A stretch of DNA of 64,000 bases from an uncultured Clostridia bacterium (lineage in GTDB: Bacteria > Bacillota > Clostridia > Christensenellales > Aristaeellaceae). The stretch is from NCBI GenBank assembly GCA_934636105.1, contig CAKTZR010000001.1, forward strand, positions 1 through 64,000. The letters are read 5' to 3'. The notes beneath the pieces were generated by a model that was not told the DNA's origin, ran no database searches, and saw only the letters and a program-made list of their open reading frames with translations. Both the position numbers and the translations under genes were made by a program. This document shows, in pieces, positions 42,598-51,147 of this stretch (positions within the stretch are counted from its first letter, which is position 1; the number at the start of each line of letters is the position of its first letter).

Positions 42598-43572
42598 TCA
42601 ATTTTGATGATAAATCGAAGCCTTTTCAATCAGAGGGTAGCGGATCAGCGCGCCGCCGTCCAGATTTTCCCTGTGCATATCCACTGCGGTGATTTGGCGG
42701 TTGTCATATGTCGTATAGTAGTAAATTCCGCGCGTGGCGTTGCAGCAGCTGGTGTACAGCGTGATTTCATATTTGCCGTTATCCAACGCGCAGCATCCGC
42801 GCTGCTGTTCAACGGAGGTCAGAATGTGGAAGAACTGGCTGACGCGGCTTTCCTCCGTCGGTTCGCAGAGAGAATGCGCGCGGACAAACGCGGCGCGCAC
42901 GAAGCGGGACTGACTGGACAGGTCGCCGGGCAGGCCGATTGCGCCCATGCCGCGGCTGTACACGCCTAGCGGCGCATCCGGCGCGAAGGTGTTCTTCGGC
43001 GATTGCGGGGAGAGCGCCATGTAGTTGTTCAGTGAAAAGAGCTGCATGGGGAACGGCGGGTTGTTGGTCAGTACGCCGACGGGATTATCGTAGATGTGCA
43101 GGCCGTCGCTCGTGGCTTCCACCGTGATGGCGCCGGTCTTGTCCGCGATGAGCCAATGCAGCTGTGCCAGCGGAAGCTGGGGGCTGAACGGCTCGTTCAG
43201 CAGGCTCATGCGCTCAAGCAGCGTGCGCGCTTCCGCCAGCGTGGCGCATTGCCCCAGCAGCCACGGTATCAATTCGAATTGGGTCACGTTGTCGCGGCCG
43301 GCCTGAAACGGCTGATAGACCGCATTGCCGACAAAATTCAGCCCCGCAACGCCCAAGCCCTTTTCATTGATCGCGTCATAATAAAGCGGGTAATCGCCCT
43401 GCACGTAGGCCATGCCGATGATGGCATAGCGGGTGCGGAACGGCGCAAGGCCGCGCATGGGAAAAGCGTAGCCGCGCGGAGTGATGGTCACCTCGTCGCC
43501 GTAAGAAAATTCATAATCCAGATTGCGGCCGAAATAAAAATCTTCATTCAAAAACGCTGCTGCCGTACACAT
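42598..43572 (-). CDS. Choloylglycine hydrolase family protein (bile salt hydrolase)
   Basis: 324 residues, an Ntn-hydrolase that removes glycine or taurine from bile acids or, in some members, cleaves penicillin V. Met is followed by the nucleophile Cys2 (MCTAAAFLNEDFYFGRNLDY, with Arg16 and Asp19). VLTNNPPFPMQL holds the conserved Asn, and SSQSRFVRAAFVRAH the late Arg. GLNFVGNAVY and NVTQFELIPWLLGQC match bile salt hydrolases of gut Clostridia better than penicillin acylases. No secretion signal, as expected for a cytosolic enzyme. GAAGGAGG precedes ATG 43572. It suggests life in the intestine. Confidence 0.92.
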   Translation of the reverse strand: MCTAAAFLNEDFYFGRNLDYEFSYGDEVTITPRGYAFPMRGLAPFRTRYAIIGMAYVQGDYPLYYDAINEKGLGVAGLNFVGNAVYQPFQAGRDNVTQFELIPWLLGQCATLAEARTLLERMSLLNEPFSPQLPLAQLHWLIADKTGAITVEATSDGLHIYDNPVGVLTNNPPFPMQLFSLNNYMALSPQSPKNTFAPDAPLGVYSRGMGAIGLPGDLSSQSRFVRAAFVRAHSLCEPTEESRVSQFFHILTSVEQQRGCCALDNGKYEITLYTSCCNATRGIYYYTTYDNRQITAVDMHRENLDGGALIRYPLIEKASIYHQN

Positions 43573-43705
43573 AAAAGAGCCTCCTTCAAAAAATTTATAT
43601 CCATTATATCATATCATGCCCGGTCAGAACATAGAATAGACCATCAAGAATGGGTCAGTCCACAAAAGGCGTGGGCGGCAGGGGCAAAAGGAGTGCTTAC
43701 GGATT

Positions 43706-45418
43706 ATGAAAAACAGAAGAAAAATCGGACGGTTGATGGGCGCGGCGACGGCGGTCTGCGCGATGTTTTTTCTGTGCATTGGCGGCTGCCTCGTCTATGG
43801 CCTGCACGCTGCAAAGGCGTATATTGATGCAAGCTGCAAGCGTGACCTGGCCGTGGTGATGGAGCAGCTCGAAAGGCCGTATATCACGCGGCTGAACACC
43901 TCGTTTTTTCTGACGCAGGCGATGGAACGCTATCTGTTTGCGCAGGGCGAACGCGTTATCGATTTGAAGAAGGAAGCGCGCTTTCTGTCGGCGCTGGACG
44001 GGCGGAGCGTTCGAGACGTTCTGTTTGTGAATCTGGACGGACGATACGTCTGCCTGAGCGGTCATTCAGGGCGGCAGACGATCGAAGCGGACGCGCTGGA
44101 AAGGCTGGACGCGGGCAAAACGGTTTCGGGCTATCGCCTGTGGAACGGCGAGGAAGCCTTTTTCGTCGTGCGTCCGATTCTGCCGTTCATCGTTCAAAAC
44201 GAAAGCTATGACGCGATTGCGGTGGCTTACAGGCCGGAAACGATCAACGGCCAATCGGCTTTCTATGCCTATAACGGGCGGGCCAACGTCTGCATGGTGG
44301 ATGAAAGCGGGCGCGTTGTCTATGCCGCGGACGACGTGTGGAACAGGGAAAACCTGCTTTTGCGCTACGATACGCCGGATGAAGCAAAAAGTCAGGCGGC
44401 TGCGGATATCGAAGCCGGGCACGCCGGATGCGTGACGCTCAAAACCGGGGACAAGCGCGTATATTTAGCCTATCGACCGATTCAAAATACGCAGTATCTG
44501 ATTGTGTGCGAGGTGGCCTGCGCGCTGGTGCAGAATGTGCTGATGGATTACACGGCGCTGATTGCGCGGATCGTCGCGATTGTGGTGCTGATGCTGGGCG
44601 CGCTGACGACGCTGCTCGACGTGAGCATCATTCGGATGCTGAATGCGATTCATAAAGCGGAATATGCGCGCGAAAACGAACAGGCACAGGAAAAGGCCAA
44701 CCGCGAGCTGGCCAGCATCAATCAGGCGCTTCGGGACTCGATTACCCGGACGGAAGCGCTGCGCGGGCAGTTCGAACGCGAACAGGCGGAGAAGGAACGC
44801 CTGCTTCGCAGCGTCAGCCGGGGCATTCGCACGCCGCTGAACGCGGTGCTGGGGCTGACGCATCTGATGAACAGGACGCAGAACATGGATGGACTGAAAA
44901 AGTACGCGTCGCAGATTCAGGGGCAGGTAGAAAAGATGATTGCGGTGCTCAACGACGAGAAAACGCCGATGGATTTGACGGCGTATGCCGATCAGGCGCA
45001 GGAGGACGCGGAAAAGCGGCTGGAGGGCATCCGCGTGCTGCTGGCGGAGGACGGCGAGATGAACGCGGAGATCATCATGTGGCTGTTGACCGATGCGGGC
45101 GCGCAGTGCGACCGGGCCGCGGATGGCCTGCAAGCGCTTCGGCTGTTTGAAGCGGCGCAGGCGGGCACGTATGACATGATTTTGATGGATATGCAGATGC
45201 CGATCTTGGATGGCTGCGACGCGACCCGCGCGATTCGCCGGAGCGCGAAGGAGGACGCGGCGGCCATTCCGATTGTCGCGATGACGGCCAACGCGTTTGA
45301 CGATGTGCGTGAGCGCATCTTCGACGCGGGCATGGACGGCTATCTGGGCAAGCCGGTCGAACTGGGGAAGCTGGCCTGTGCCGTGCTCGCCGCCGTTCGA
45401 GGGCGCAAAAACGATTGA
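43706..45418 (+). CDS. Sensor-receiver protein derived from a hybrid histidine kinase (kinase core lost)
   Basis: 570 residues. Two membrane helices (about 12-35 and 285-308) enclose an extracellular sensor of about 250 residues. A coiled coil (about 315-365, rich in Glu/Ala/Arg) leads to a remnant of the dimerisation domain: SVSRGIRTPLNAVLGLTHLM. The phosphoacceptor histidine of the usual SHEIRTPLN motif is Arg372. No ATPase (HATPase_c) domain follows; within about 50 residues the receiver domain starts (IRVLLAEDGEMNAEIIMWLL), with phospho-Asp495 in MILMDMQMPILDG, MTANA and a GKP lysine. It cannot act as a normal kinase. It may transmit its signal through conformation or exchange phosphate with Hpt proteins such as that at 40514. 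Confidence 0.85.
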   Translation: MKNRRKIGRLMGAATAVCAMFFLCIGGCLVYGLHAAKAYIDASCKRDLAVVMEQLERPYITRLNTSFFLTQAMERYLFAQGERVIDLKKEARFLSALDGRSVRDVLFVNLDGRYVCLSGHSGRQTIEADALERLDAGKTVSGYRLWNGEEAFFVVRPILPFIVQNESYDAIAVAYRPETINGQSAFYAYNGRANVCMVDESGRVVYAADDVWNRENLLLRYDTPDEAKSQAAADIEAGHAGCVTLKTGDKRVYLAYRPIQNTQYLIVCEVACALVQNVLMDYTALIARIVAIVVLMLGALTTLLDVSIIRMLNAIHKAEYARENEQAQEKANRELASINQALRDSITRTEALRGQFEREQAEKERLLRSVSRGIRTPLNAVLGLTHLMNRTQNMDGLKKYASQIQGQVEKMIAVLNDEKTPMDLTAYADQAQEDAEKRLEGIRVLLAEDGEMNAEIIMWLLTDAGAQCDRAADGLQALRLFEAAQAGTYDMILMDMQMPILDGCDATRAIRRSAKEDAAAIPIVAMTANAFDDVRERIFDAGMDGYLGKPVELGKLACAVLAAVRGRKND

Positions 45419-45437
45419 CTGCCTGAAAAAACAAGTC

Positions 45438-45466
45438 TTGACAGAAAAAGCGGATAGGCGTATAAT
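45438..45466 (+). promoter_or_regulatory. Promoter of the suf operon
   Basis: Fully consensus: -35 TTGACA (45438-45443), 17-bp spacer, -10 TATAAT (45461-45466). No SufR or IscR gene or clear operator is seen beside it. Confidence 0.85.
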
Positions 45467-45483
45467 ACGCTTGTTTGAAAAGG

Positions 45484-45506
45484 GTAGGGGCAGACTGTCC
45501 GTCCGC
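45484..45506 (+). repeat. Dispersed palindromic repeat, family A, copy 4 (diverged)
   Basis: GTAGGGGCAGACTGTCCGTCCGC, 23 bases in the suf leader, matches the ends of the family A element but has lost some pairing in the centre. Confidence 0.5.
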
Positions 45507-45588
45507 CCTTTTGGTCCGTCATTATATCCTAATATCCCGCTGGGAATTGCGGGGTTTCAGCTGATTGAATTTAAAGGGGTGTCAATTC

Positions 45589-46335
45589 ATGGAAAAGGAG
45601 CTTCTGTCCGTCAAGGGCTTGAGCGTAAGCGTTGAAGATAAGCCGATTCTGGATCGCGTCAATCTGGAAATCGGCACGGGCGAAACCCATGTGCTCATGG
45701 GGCCGAACGGCACGGGCAAATCCACGCTGGGTTACACGCTGATGGGCAGCCCGCGTTATCACGTGACCGAGGGTCAGATCATGTTCAAGGGGCAGGATAT
45801 CACGCATATGGCCGCCAACGAGCGCGCCAAGCTGGGCATGTTTCTGTCCTTCCAGGCGCCGCTGGAGGTGCCTGGCGTGACGCTGGGCGCGTTCATCCGC
45901 AACGCGGTGGAACTGCAAACGGGCAGCCGTCTGCGCCTGTGGAGCTTTAAAAAGGAACTTGAGCGCGCTATGGAGCTGCTGGATATGGATCCCTCCTACG
46001 CGGAGCGCGATCTGAACGTCGGCTTCTCCGGCGGCGAAAAGAAGAAGGCGGAAATTCTTCAGCTGCTGATGCTCAAGCCCGCGCTGGCCATTCTCGATGA
46101 GACGGACAGCGGCCTGGATGTGGACGCGGTGCGCACCGTTTCCGCCGGCATCCGCAAGTATCAGGAAGACTGCAAGGGCAGCCTGCTGATTATCACCCAC
46201 AGCACCAAGATTCTCGAATCGCTGCATGTGGACACAACCCACGTGATGGTGGAAGGCAGCATCATCAAGAACGGCGACGCTTCGCTGGTCGATGAAATCA
46301 ACGAGAGCGGCTTCGCCGAGTACGAGCAGCGCTGA
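45589..46335 (+). CDS. sufC: Fe-S cluster assembly ATPase SufC
   Basis: 248 residues, ABC-type ATPase of the SufBCD scaffold. Walker A VLMGPNGTGKSTLGYTLMG, Q-loop region FLSFQAPLEVPGVTLGAFIR, the SufC-type signature NVGFSGGEKKKAEILQLLML and Walker B LAILDETDSGLDVDAVR are present. ATG 45589 follows AAAGGGGTG; an in-frame start eight codons earlier is less well placed. First gene of sufCBDSU. Confidence 0.96.
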   Translation: MEKELLSVKGLSVSVEDKPILDRVNLEIGTGETHVLMGPNGTGKSTLGYTLMGSPRYHVTEGQIMFKGQDITHMAANERAKLGMFLSFQAPLEVPGVTLGAFIRNAVELQTGSRLRLWSFKKELERAMELLDMDPSYAERDLNVGFSGGEKKKAEILQLLMLKPALAILDETDSGLDVDAVRTVSAGIRKYQEDCKGSLLIITHSTKILESLHVDTTHVMVEGSIIKNGDASLVDEINESGFAEYEQR

Positions 46336-46351
46336 GAAAAGGGGAGAACCC

Positions 46352-47761
46352 ATGAACGAAGAAAAAACCTATGTCGAAGATGTTGACCGCAGCATCTACG
46401 ATTTTAAAGACGACGAGAAGGATGCGTTCAAGCTCAGCGCGGGCCTGACCCCGGCTATCGTCGAGCAGATTTCAAAGGAAAAGCACGATCCCGCGTGGAT
46501 GCAGCTTTTCCGTCTGCAATCCCTGCAAATTTATCAGAACATGCGCGTGCCGGACTGGGGCCCTTCCATCGAAGGGCTGAACATGGATAACATCGTCACC
46601 TATGTCCGCCCGAACACGAACATGAAGGCCAAGTGGAGCGACGTGCCGGAGGATATCAAGAACACGTTTGAGCGGCTGGGCATTCCGCAGGCCGAACGCA
46701 AGTCGCTGGCCGGCGTGGGCGCGCAGTATGACTCCGAGCTGGTCTATCACAACGTGCGCGAGGAAGTCGCCGCGCAGGGCGTCGTTTATACCGATATGGA
46801 AAGCGCGCTGACTGGGCCGTATGCCGACATGGTGAAGAAGCACTTCATGAAGCTGGTCAAGCCCACGGATCACAAGTTTGCCGCGCTGCACGGCGCCGTC
46901 TGGTCGGGCGGCTCGTTTGTGTATGTGCCCAAGGGCGTGAAGGTGGAAATCCCGCTGCAAAGCTATTTCCGTCTAAATGCGCCGGGCGCGGGTCAGTTTG
47001 AACACACGCTGATTATCGTGGACGAGGGCGCGGATCTGCACTTCATCGAGGGCTGCTCCGCCCCGAAGTACAACGTCGCCAATCTGCACGCGGGCTGCGT
47101 GGAACTGTTCGTCGGCAAGAACGCGCGCCTGCGCTATTCGACCATCGAAAACTGGTCGAAGAACATGTATAACCTCAACACCAAGCGCGCCGTCGTCGAT
47201 GAGGGCGGCGTGATCGAGTGGGTTTCCGGCTCGTTCGGTTCGCATGTTTCCTATCTGTATCCGATGAGCATTCTCAACGGCCGCGGCTCCCGCATGGAGT
47301 TCACGGGCATCACCTTTGCGGGCAAGGGGCAGAACCTCGATACCGGCGCGAAGGTCGTACACAATGCGCCGGATACCAGCTCGTATATCAATACGCGTTC
47401 CATCTCTAAGGACGGCGGCATCAGCACGTTCCGTTCCAGCGTGGTGGTCGGCAAAAACGCGGCGAACGCCAAGTCCTCCGTCTCCTGCCAGTCCCTGATG
47501 CTCGACTCCATCTCCCGCTCGGACACGATTCCGGCGATGGATATCCGCACGAAGGATGCGAATGTGGGCCACGAGGCGCAGATCGGCTCGATCAGCGACG
47601 AGGCCGTGTTCTATCTGATGAGCCGCGGCATGAGCGAGGAAGACGCGCGCGCGTATATCGTCAGCGGCTTTGCGGATAATGTATCCAAGGAGCTGCCGCT
47701 TGAGTACGCCGTGGAAATGAACAACCTGATCCGCCTTGAGATGAAGGGCAGCATCGGCTGA
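46352..47761 (+). CDS. sufB: Fe-S cluster assembly protein SufB
   Basis: 469 residues, scaffold protein on which clusters are built. It starts MNEEKTYVEDVDRSIYDFKD, with ALHGAVWSGGSFVYVPKGV, the SufB motifs HFIEGCSAPKYNVANLHAG and RYSTIENWSKNMYNLNTKRA, SSVSCQSLMLD, and GHEAQIGSISDEAVFYLMSR near the end. GGGGAG is the ribosome site before ATG 46352, 16 bases after sufC. It forms a complex with SufC and SufD in the cytosol. Confidence 0.96.
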   Translation: MNEEKTYVEDVDRSIYDFKDDEKDAFKLSAGLTPAIVEQISKEKHDPAWMQLFRLQSLQIYQNMRVPDWGPSIEGLNMDNIVTYVRPNTNMKAKWSDVPEDIKNTFERLGIPQAERKSLAGVGAQYDSELVYHNVREEVAAQGVVYTDMESALTGPYADMVKKHFMKLVKPTDHKFAALHGAVWSGGSFVYVPKGVKVEIPLQSYFRLNAPGAGQFEHTLIIVDEGADLHFIEGCSAPKYNVANLHAGCVELFVGKNARLRYSTIENWSKNMYNLNTKRAVVDEGGVIEWVSGSFGSHVSYLYPMSILNGRGSRMEFTGITFAGKGQNLDTGAKVVHNAPDTSSYINTRSISKDGGISTFRSSVVVGKNAANAKSSVSCQSLMLDSISRSDTIPAMDIRTKDANVGHEAQIGSISDEAVFYLMSRGMSEEDARAYIVSGFADNVSKELPLEYAVEMNNLIRLEMKGSIG

Positions 47762-47775
47762 GGAGGGAACGGAAG

Positions 47776-48828
47776 ATGAGCGATAATCAATTCATGGCCA
47801 TCAACCAGCTGCCGAGCAAGACGTGGTATTGGCTCAAACTCAATGAAACGCATATCCGCTGGCAGGACGAAACCAGTCCCTGCGTGATGCTGGCCGAAAA
47901 CGTGCAGGCCGGGCAGACGGACGAAGCGAAATTTGCCGCGATCCGCACCGGCGCGGGTCAGCAGCTTGAAGACGCAATGGCGGGTCTGCCCGTGACGACG
48001 ATTGCGGGCGCGCAGAGCGAACCGATTCGTCTGCGCGTGGCTGCGTGCGAGGGCGCGCATCAGTCCGGCGGCGTGGTGCATGTGCAGGCCGACGAGGGAC
48101 AAACTGTGACCGTCGTTGAGCAGATTGTTCCGGCGGGCGACGGCGCAACGGCGCTGCAAACCAAGCTCTACGCGGGAAAAAATGCAAAAATCTGTCTTGT
48201 GCAGCTGCTCTTTGAGGGCGAAGGACACACGCTGCTCAACGACGTCGGCGGCCTGTGTGAGGAAAACGCTTCCATCGAACTGGTGCAGCTGATCGTCGGC
48301 GAACATATTGCTGTGGACGGCGCGCGCGTCGATCTGGTCGGCGACGGCTCGAAGTTTGAAAGCGCGATCGGCTATCTGGCGGCGAAAGATCAGAAAGTGG
48401 ATATCAACCTGATCGTCAACCACATCGGCAAGAAGACGAACTGTGTCATCGAAGCCGACGGCAGCCTGAACGACCGCGCGGAGAAGATCTTCCGAGGCAC
48501 GATCGATTTCAAAAACGGTTCTGCCGGCTCGAAGGGGCAGGAGAGCGAACAGGTGCTGCTGCTGGGCGACGATGTGGTGAACAAGACCATTCCGCTGATC
48601 CTCTGCGCGGAGGAGAACGTCGAGGGCAACCACGGCGCGACCATCGGCGCGCTGGATGACGATACGCTGTTCTACTTTGCTTCCCGCGGCATGGATGAAA
48701 AGACGGCTGAGCACGTGATGACGCGCGCCAAGCTGGAGCGAATCTGCCGCCGAATTCCAGATGCGCAGTCCCGCGAGGAGACCGAAAACCTGTTGAAGAC
48801 GGTGATGAACGATGGACAAGACGACTAA
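47776..48828 (+). CDS. sufD: Fe-S cluster assembly protein SufD
   Basis: 350 residues, paralogue of SufB and partner in the SufBCD complex. The N-terminal half is diverged. The C-terminal half shows the SufB/SufD beta-helix signature: KIFRGTIDFKNGSAGSKGQE, VLLLGDDVVNKTIPLILC and GNHGATIGALDDDTLFYFAS, with the conserved His after GN. It begins 14 bases after sufB and overlaps sufS by 17 bases, indicating coupled translation. Confidence 0.93.
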   Translation: MSDNQFMAINQLPSKTWYWLKLNETHIRWQDETSPCVMLAENVQAGQTDEAKFAAIRTGAGQQLEDAMAGLPVTTIAGAQSEPIRLRVAACEGAHQSGGVVHVQADEGQTVTVVEQIVPAGDGATALQTKLYAGKNAKICLVQLLFEGEGHTLLNDVGGLCEENASIELVQLIVGEHIAVDGARVDLVGDGSKFESAIGYLAAKDQKVDINLIVNHIGKKTNCVIEADGSLNDRAEKIFRGTIDFKNGSAGSKGQESEQVLLLGDDVVNKTIPLILCAEENVEGNHGATIGALDDDTLFYFASRGMDEKTAEHVMTRAKLERICRRIPDAQSREETENLLKTVMNDGQDD

Positions 48829-50035
48829 TCCGTGGCGCAAAGATTTTCCACTGCTGCAAAGCGATCCGGTGATGTATCTGGACAACGCGGCGACAGCCCA
48901 GCGCCCGGCCTGCGTGATTGAAGCGGTGAAGGCATTTTATGAGCAGGCCAACGCGAACCCGCTCCGCGGCTTTTATCCGCTCAGCCTGAAAGCAACGCAG
49001 ATGTATGAAGACGCGCGCAAGACGGTGCAGCGCTTCATCCATGCGCCAAGTGAGCGCTGCGTGATTTTCACGCGCAACACGACCGAGAGCCTGAACCTCG
49101 TGGCTTACAGCTATGCGATGCACCATTTGAAGGCGGGCGACGAAATCGCCGTCTCCATTCTGGAGCATCACAGCAATATACTCCCGTGGCAGATGGTCGC
49201 CAGCCAGACGGGCGCGACCCTGCGCTATATGGATTGCGAGCCGGACGGCACGCTGACCGACGAGACGATTGAGCAGACCATCGGCGAGAAGACGAAGCTG
49301 GTCGCTATCGGCCATGTCTCCAACGTGCTCGGCTGCGTCAATCCGGTGAAAAAGATCATCGATCGGGCGCATGCCGTCGGCGCGGTCGCCGTGCTGGATG
49401 CGGCGCAGAGCGCGCCCCACATGCCGCTGGATGTGCAGGCGTTGGATGCGGATTTCGTCGCATTCTCCGGCCACAAGCTGATGGGGCCGATGGGCATCGG
49501 CGTGCTCTATGGCAAGGAAGATCTGCTCGAAAAAATGCCGCCTTTCCTGACCGGCGGCGAGATGATCGAGTCCGTCACGCGCGAGAGCGCGGTGTTTGCC
49601 GAACTGCCGCACAAGTTTGAGGCGGGCACGGTCAACGCTGCTGGTGCGGTCGGTTTGGCTGCGGCCATCGAATATATTCAGGGCATCGGCTTTGACGCGA
49701 TGCAGCAGCAGGAAAACCTGCTTGTTCGCCGCGTGATGGACGGGCTGAAAGACGTAGAGCATGTCCGCGTGCTGGGCAGCGACGATCCCGAAAACCACAC
49801 GGGCATTGTGTCCTTCATCATCGACGGTGTGCATCCGCACGACGTGAGCGAGATTCTGGCGGCGGACGGTATTGCGGTTCGCGCAGGACATCACTGCGCC
49901 CAGCCGCTCATCATGCACCTGGGTTTGCCCGCGACGACGCGCGCGAGCTTCATGTTTTACAATACGCCGGAGGAAGCGGACGCACTGGTTGCTTCGATTG
50001 CCGACGTGAGGAGGAAAATGGGCTATGGAGCGTAG
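48812..50035 (+). CDS. sufS: Cysteine desulfurase SufS
   Basis: 407 residues, PLP enzyme (class II desulfurase) that supplies sulfur from cysteine. YLDNAATAQRP at the start, ILEHHSNILPWQMV, VDxAQS-type site DAAQSAPHMPLDVQ, PLP lysine in FSGHKLMGPMGIGVLYG and the active cysteine in RAGHHCAQPLIMHLG. It overlaps sufD at its start and sufU at its end (11 bases). It pairs with SufU as in other Bacillota. Confidence 0.95.
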   Translation: MDKTTNPWRKDFPLLQSDPVMYLDNAATAQRPACVIEAVKAFYEQANANPLRGFYPLSLKATQMYEDARKTVQRFIHAPSERCVIFTRNTTESLNLVAYSYAMHHLKAGDEIAVSILEHHSNILPWQMVASQTGATLRYMDCEPDGTLTDETIEQTIGEKTKLVAIGHVSNVLGCVNPVKKIIDRAHAVGAVAVLDAAQSAPHMPLDVQALDADFVAFSGHKLMGPMGIGVLYGKEDLLEKMPPFLTGGEMIESVTRESAVFAELPHKFEAGTVNAAGAVGLAAAIEYIQGIGFDAMQQQENLLVRRVMDGLKDVEHVRVLGSDDPENHTGIVSFIIDGVHPHDVSEILAADGIAVRAGHHCAQPLIMHLGLPATTRASFMFYNTPEEADALVASIADVRRKMGYGA

Positions 50036-50462
50036 AAGCTTTTACAACGAAATTCTGACGGAGCACAATCTGCGCCCGGAGTTCAAGCATGACCTGCCCG
50101 ATGCGAACATTACGATGGAGGGCGTGAACCCCAGCTGCGGCGACCACATCTGGCTCAAGCTTAAGGTGAAGGACGGCGTGATTGAGGATGGCGCGTTTGT
50201 CGGCGACGGATGCGCGATTTCGCAGGCTTCGGCGGATATCATGCTCGGCATGATTATCGGCCGCAAGGAGGAGGAGGCGCGCAAACTTGGCGACCTTTTC
50301 CTGCGGATGATTAAGGGCGAAGCGACAGATGATGAAATCGACGAGCTGGAAGAAGCCTCCGCACTGCGCGACGTGGCGCACATGCCCGCGCGCGTGAAAT
50401 GCGCCGTGCTCGGCTGGCACACGCTGGATGAAGCGCTCAAGAAGGAAAAACAGGGCGCGTAA
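50025..50462 (+). CDS. sufU: Sulfur relay protein SufU
   Basis: 145 residues, zinc-dependent sulfur acceptor from SufS. The three metal/sulfur cysteines are visible in NPSCGDHIWLKL, VGDGCAISQASADIML and RVKCAVLGWHTLDEAL, with the SufU-type insertion around EEEARKLGDLFLRM. Last gene of the operon; its stop is 12 bases before the -35 box of the TetR gene, and no terminator hairpin separates them. Confidence 0.94.
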   Translation: MERRSFYNEILTEHNLRPEFKHDLPDANITMEGVNPSCGDHIWLKLKVKDGVIEDGAFVGDGCAISQASADIMLGMIIGRKEEEARKLGDLFLRMIKGEATDDEIDELEEASALRDVAHMPARVKCAVLGWHTLDEALKKEKQGA

Positions 50463-50474
50463 ATCAAAAAAGAC

Positions 50475-50503
50475 TTGACAAGTGAACGATCGTTTACTAT
50501 AAT
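50475..50503 (+). promoter_or_regulatory. Promoter of the TetR-methyltransferase operon
   Basis: Fully consensus -35 TTGACA (50475-50480), 17-bp spacer, -10 TATAAT (50498-50503). The spacer is almost entirely an operator palindrome. Confidence 0.88.
50482..50497. promoter_or_regulatory. TetR operator O1
   Basis: GTGAACGATCGTTTAC, a near-perfect palindrome centred on CGATCG between the -35 and -10 boxes. A bound repressor would block RNA polymerase. Confidence 0.8.
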
Positions 50504-50509
50504 GCAGAT

Positions 50510-50525
50510 GTAAACGATCGTTTAT
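50510..50525. promoter_or_regulatory. TetR operator O2
   Basis: GTAAACGATCGTTTAT, second copy of the same palindrome, centred 28 bp downstream of O1 and lying in the transcribed leader just before the start codon. Confidence 0.8.
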
Positions 50526-50541
50526 TTTTATGGAGAAAAAG

Positions 50542-51147
50542 ATGAAAGACACGCGAGAGCATATTTTACTGGTTTCGCTTCGCCTATTCGCCAAAGATGG
50601 CTATGAAGCGGTTTCCGTCAGCCAGATTGCGGGCGAGCTGGGACTGACGAAGGGAGCGCTCTATCGCCATTATGCCAATAAGCAGGCGATTTTTGAAAGC
50701 ATTCTTCAAAAAATGGAGCAGCTGGACGCCGAGCGCGCGCAGGCGTTCGAGCTGCCGGAGGGCCCGGCGGAGGAAATGCCGCAAAGCTATGAAATTGCAA
50801 CGCCACAGGCGCTTTGCGCGTTTTCCAAGGCGCAGTTTCGCTATTGGACGCAGGATGAATTTGCCGCGTCGTTTCGCCGGATGCTGACCATCGAACAATA
50901 TCGAAATGAGCAGATGGCCGCGCTGTATCAGCAGTATTTGGCGGGCGGTCCGCTTGGTTATGTGCGGGATTTGCTGGCTGCGATGGGTTTTGAACATGCG
51001 GAGCAGGAAGCCGTGGCCTGTTATGCGCCGCTGCTGGCGATGCTTGCCGTTTACGACGGCGCGGCGGAGAAACAGACGGTCTTGCAGGCGGTCGATGCGT
51101 TTTACGACACATGGCTTGACCGGGTAAGAAAAGAGGGACGAACATGA
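50542..51147 (+). CDS. TetR/AcrR family transcriptional regulator
   Basis: 201 residues from ATG 50542, which has GGAG 6 bases upstream; an ATG at 50530 lacks a site. The N-terminal helix-turn-helix is clear: REHILLVSLRLFAKDGYEAV, SVSQIAGELGLTKGALYRHY and ANKQAIFESIL. The C-terminal ligand domain is helical and unassigned (CAFSKAQFRYWTQDEFAASF). Two matching palindromes in its own promoter indicate autorepression. It overlaps the methyltransferase gene by four bases, so the repressor probably controls that gene too. Confidence 0.92.
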   Translation: MKDTREHILLVSLRLFAKDGYEAVSVSQIAGELGLTKGALYRHYANKQAIFESILQKMEQLDAERAQAFELPEGPAEEMPQSYEIATPQALCAFSKAQFRYWTQDEFAASFRRMLTIEQYRNEQMAALYQQYLAGGPLGYVRDLLAAMGFEHAEQEAVACYAPLLAMLAVYDGAAEKQTVLQAVDAFYDTWLDRVRKEGRT

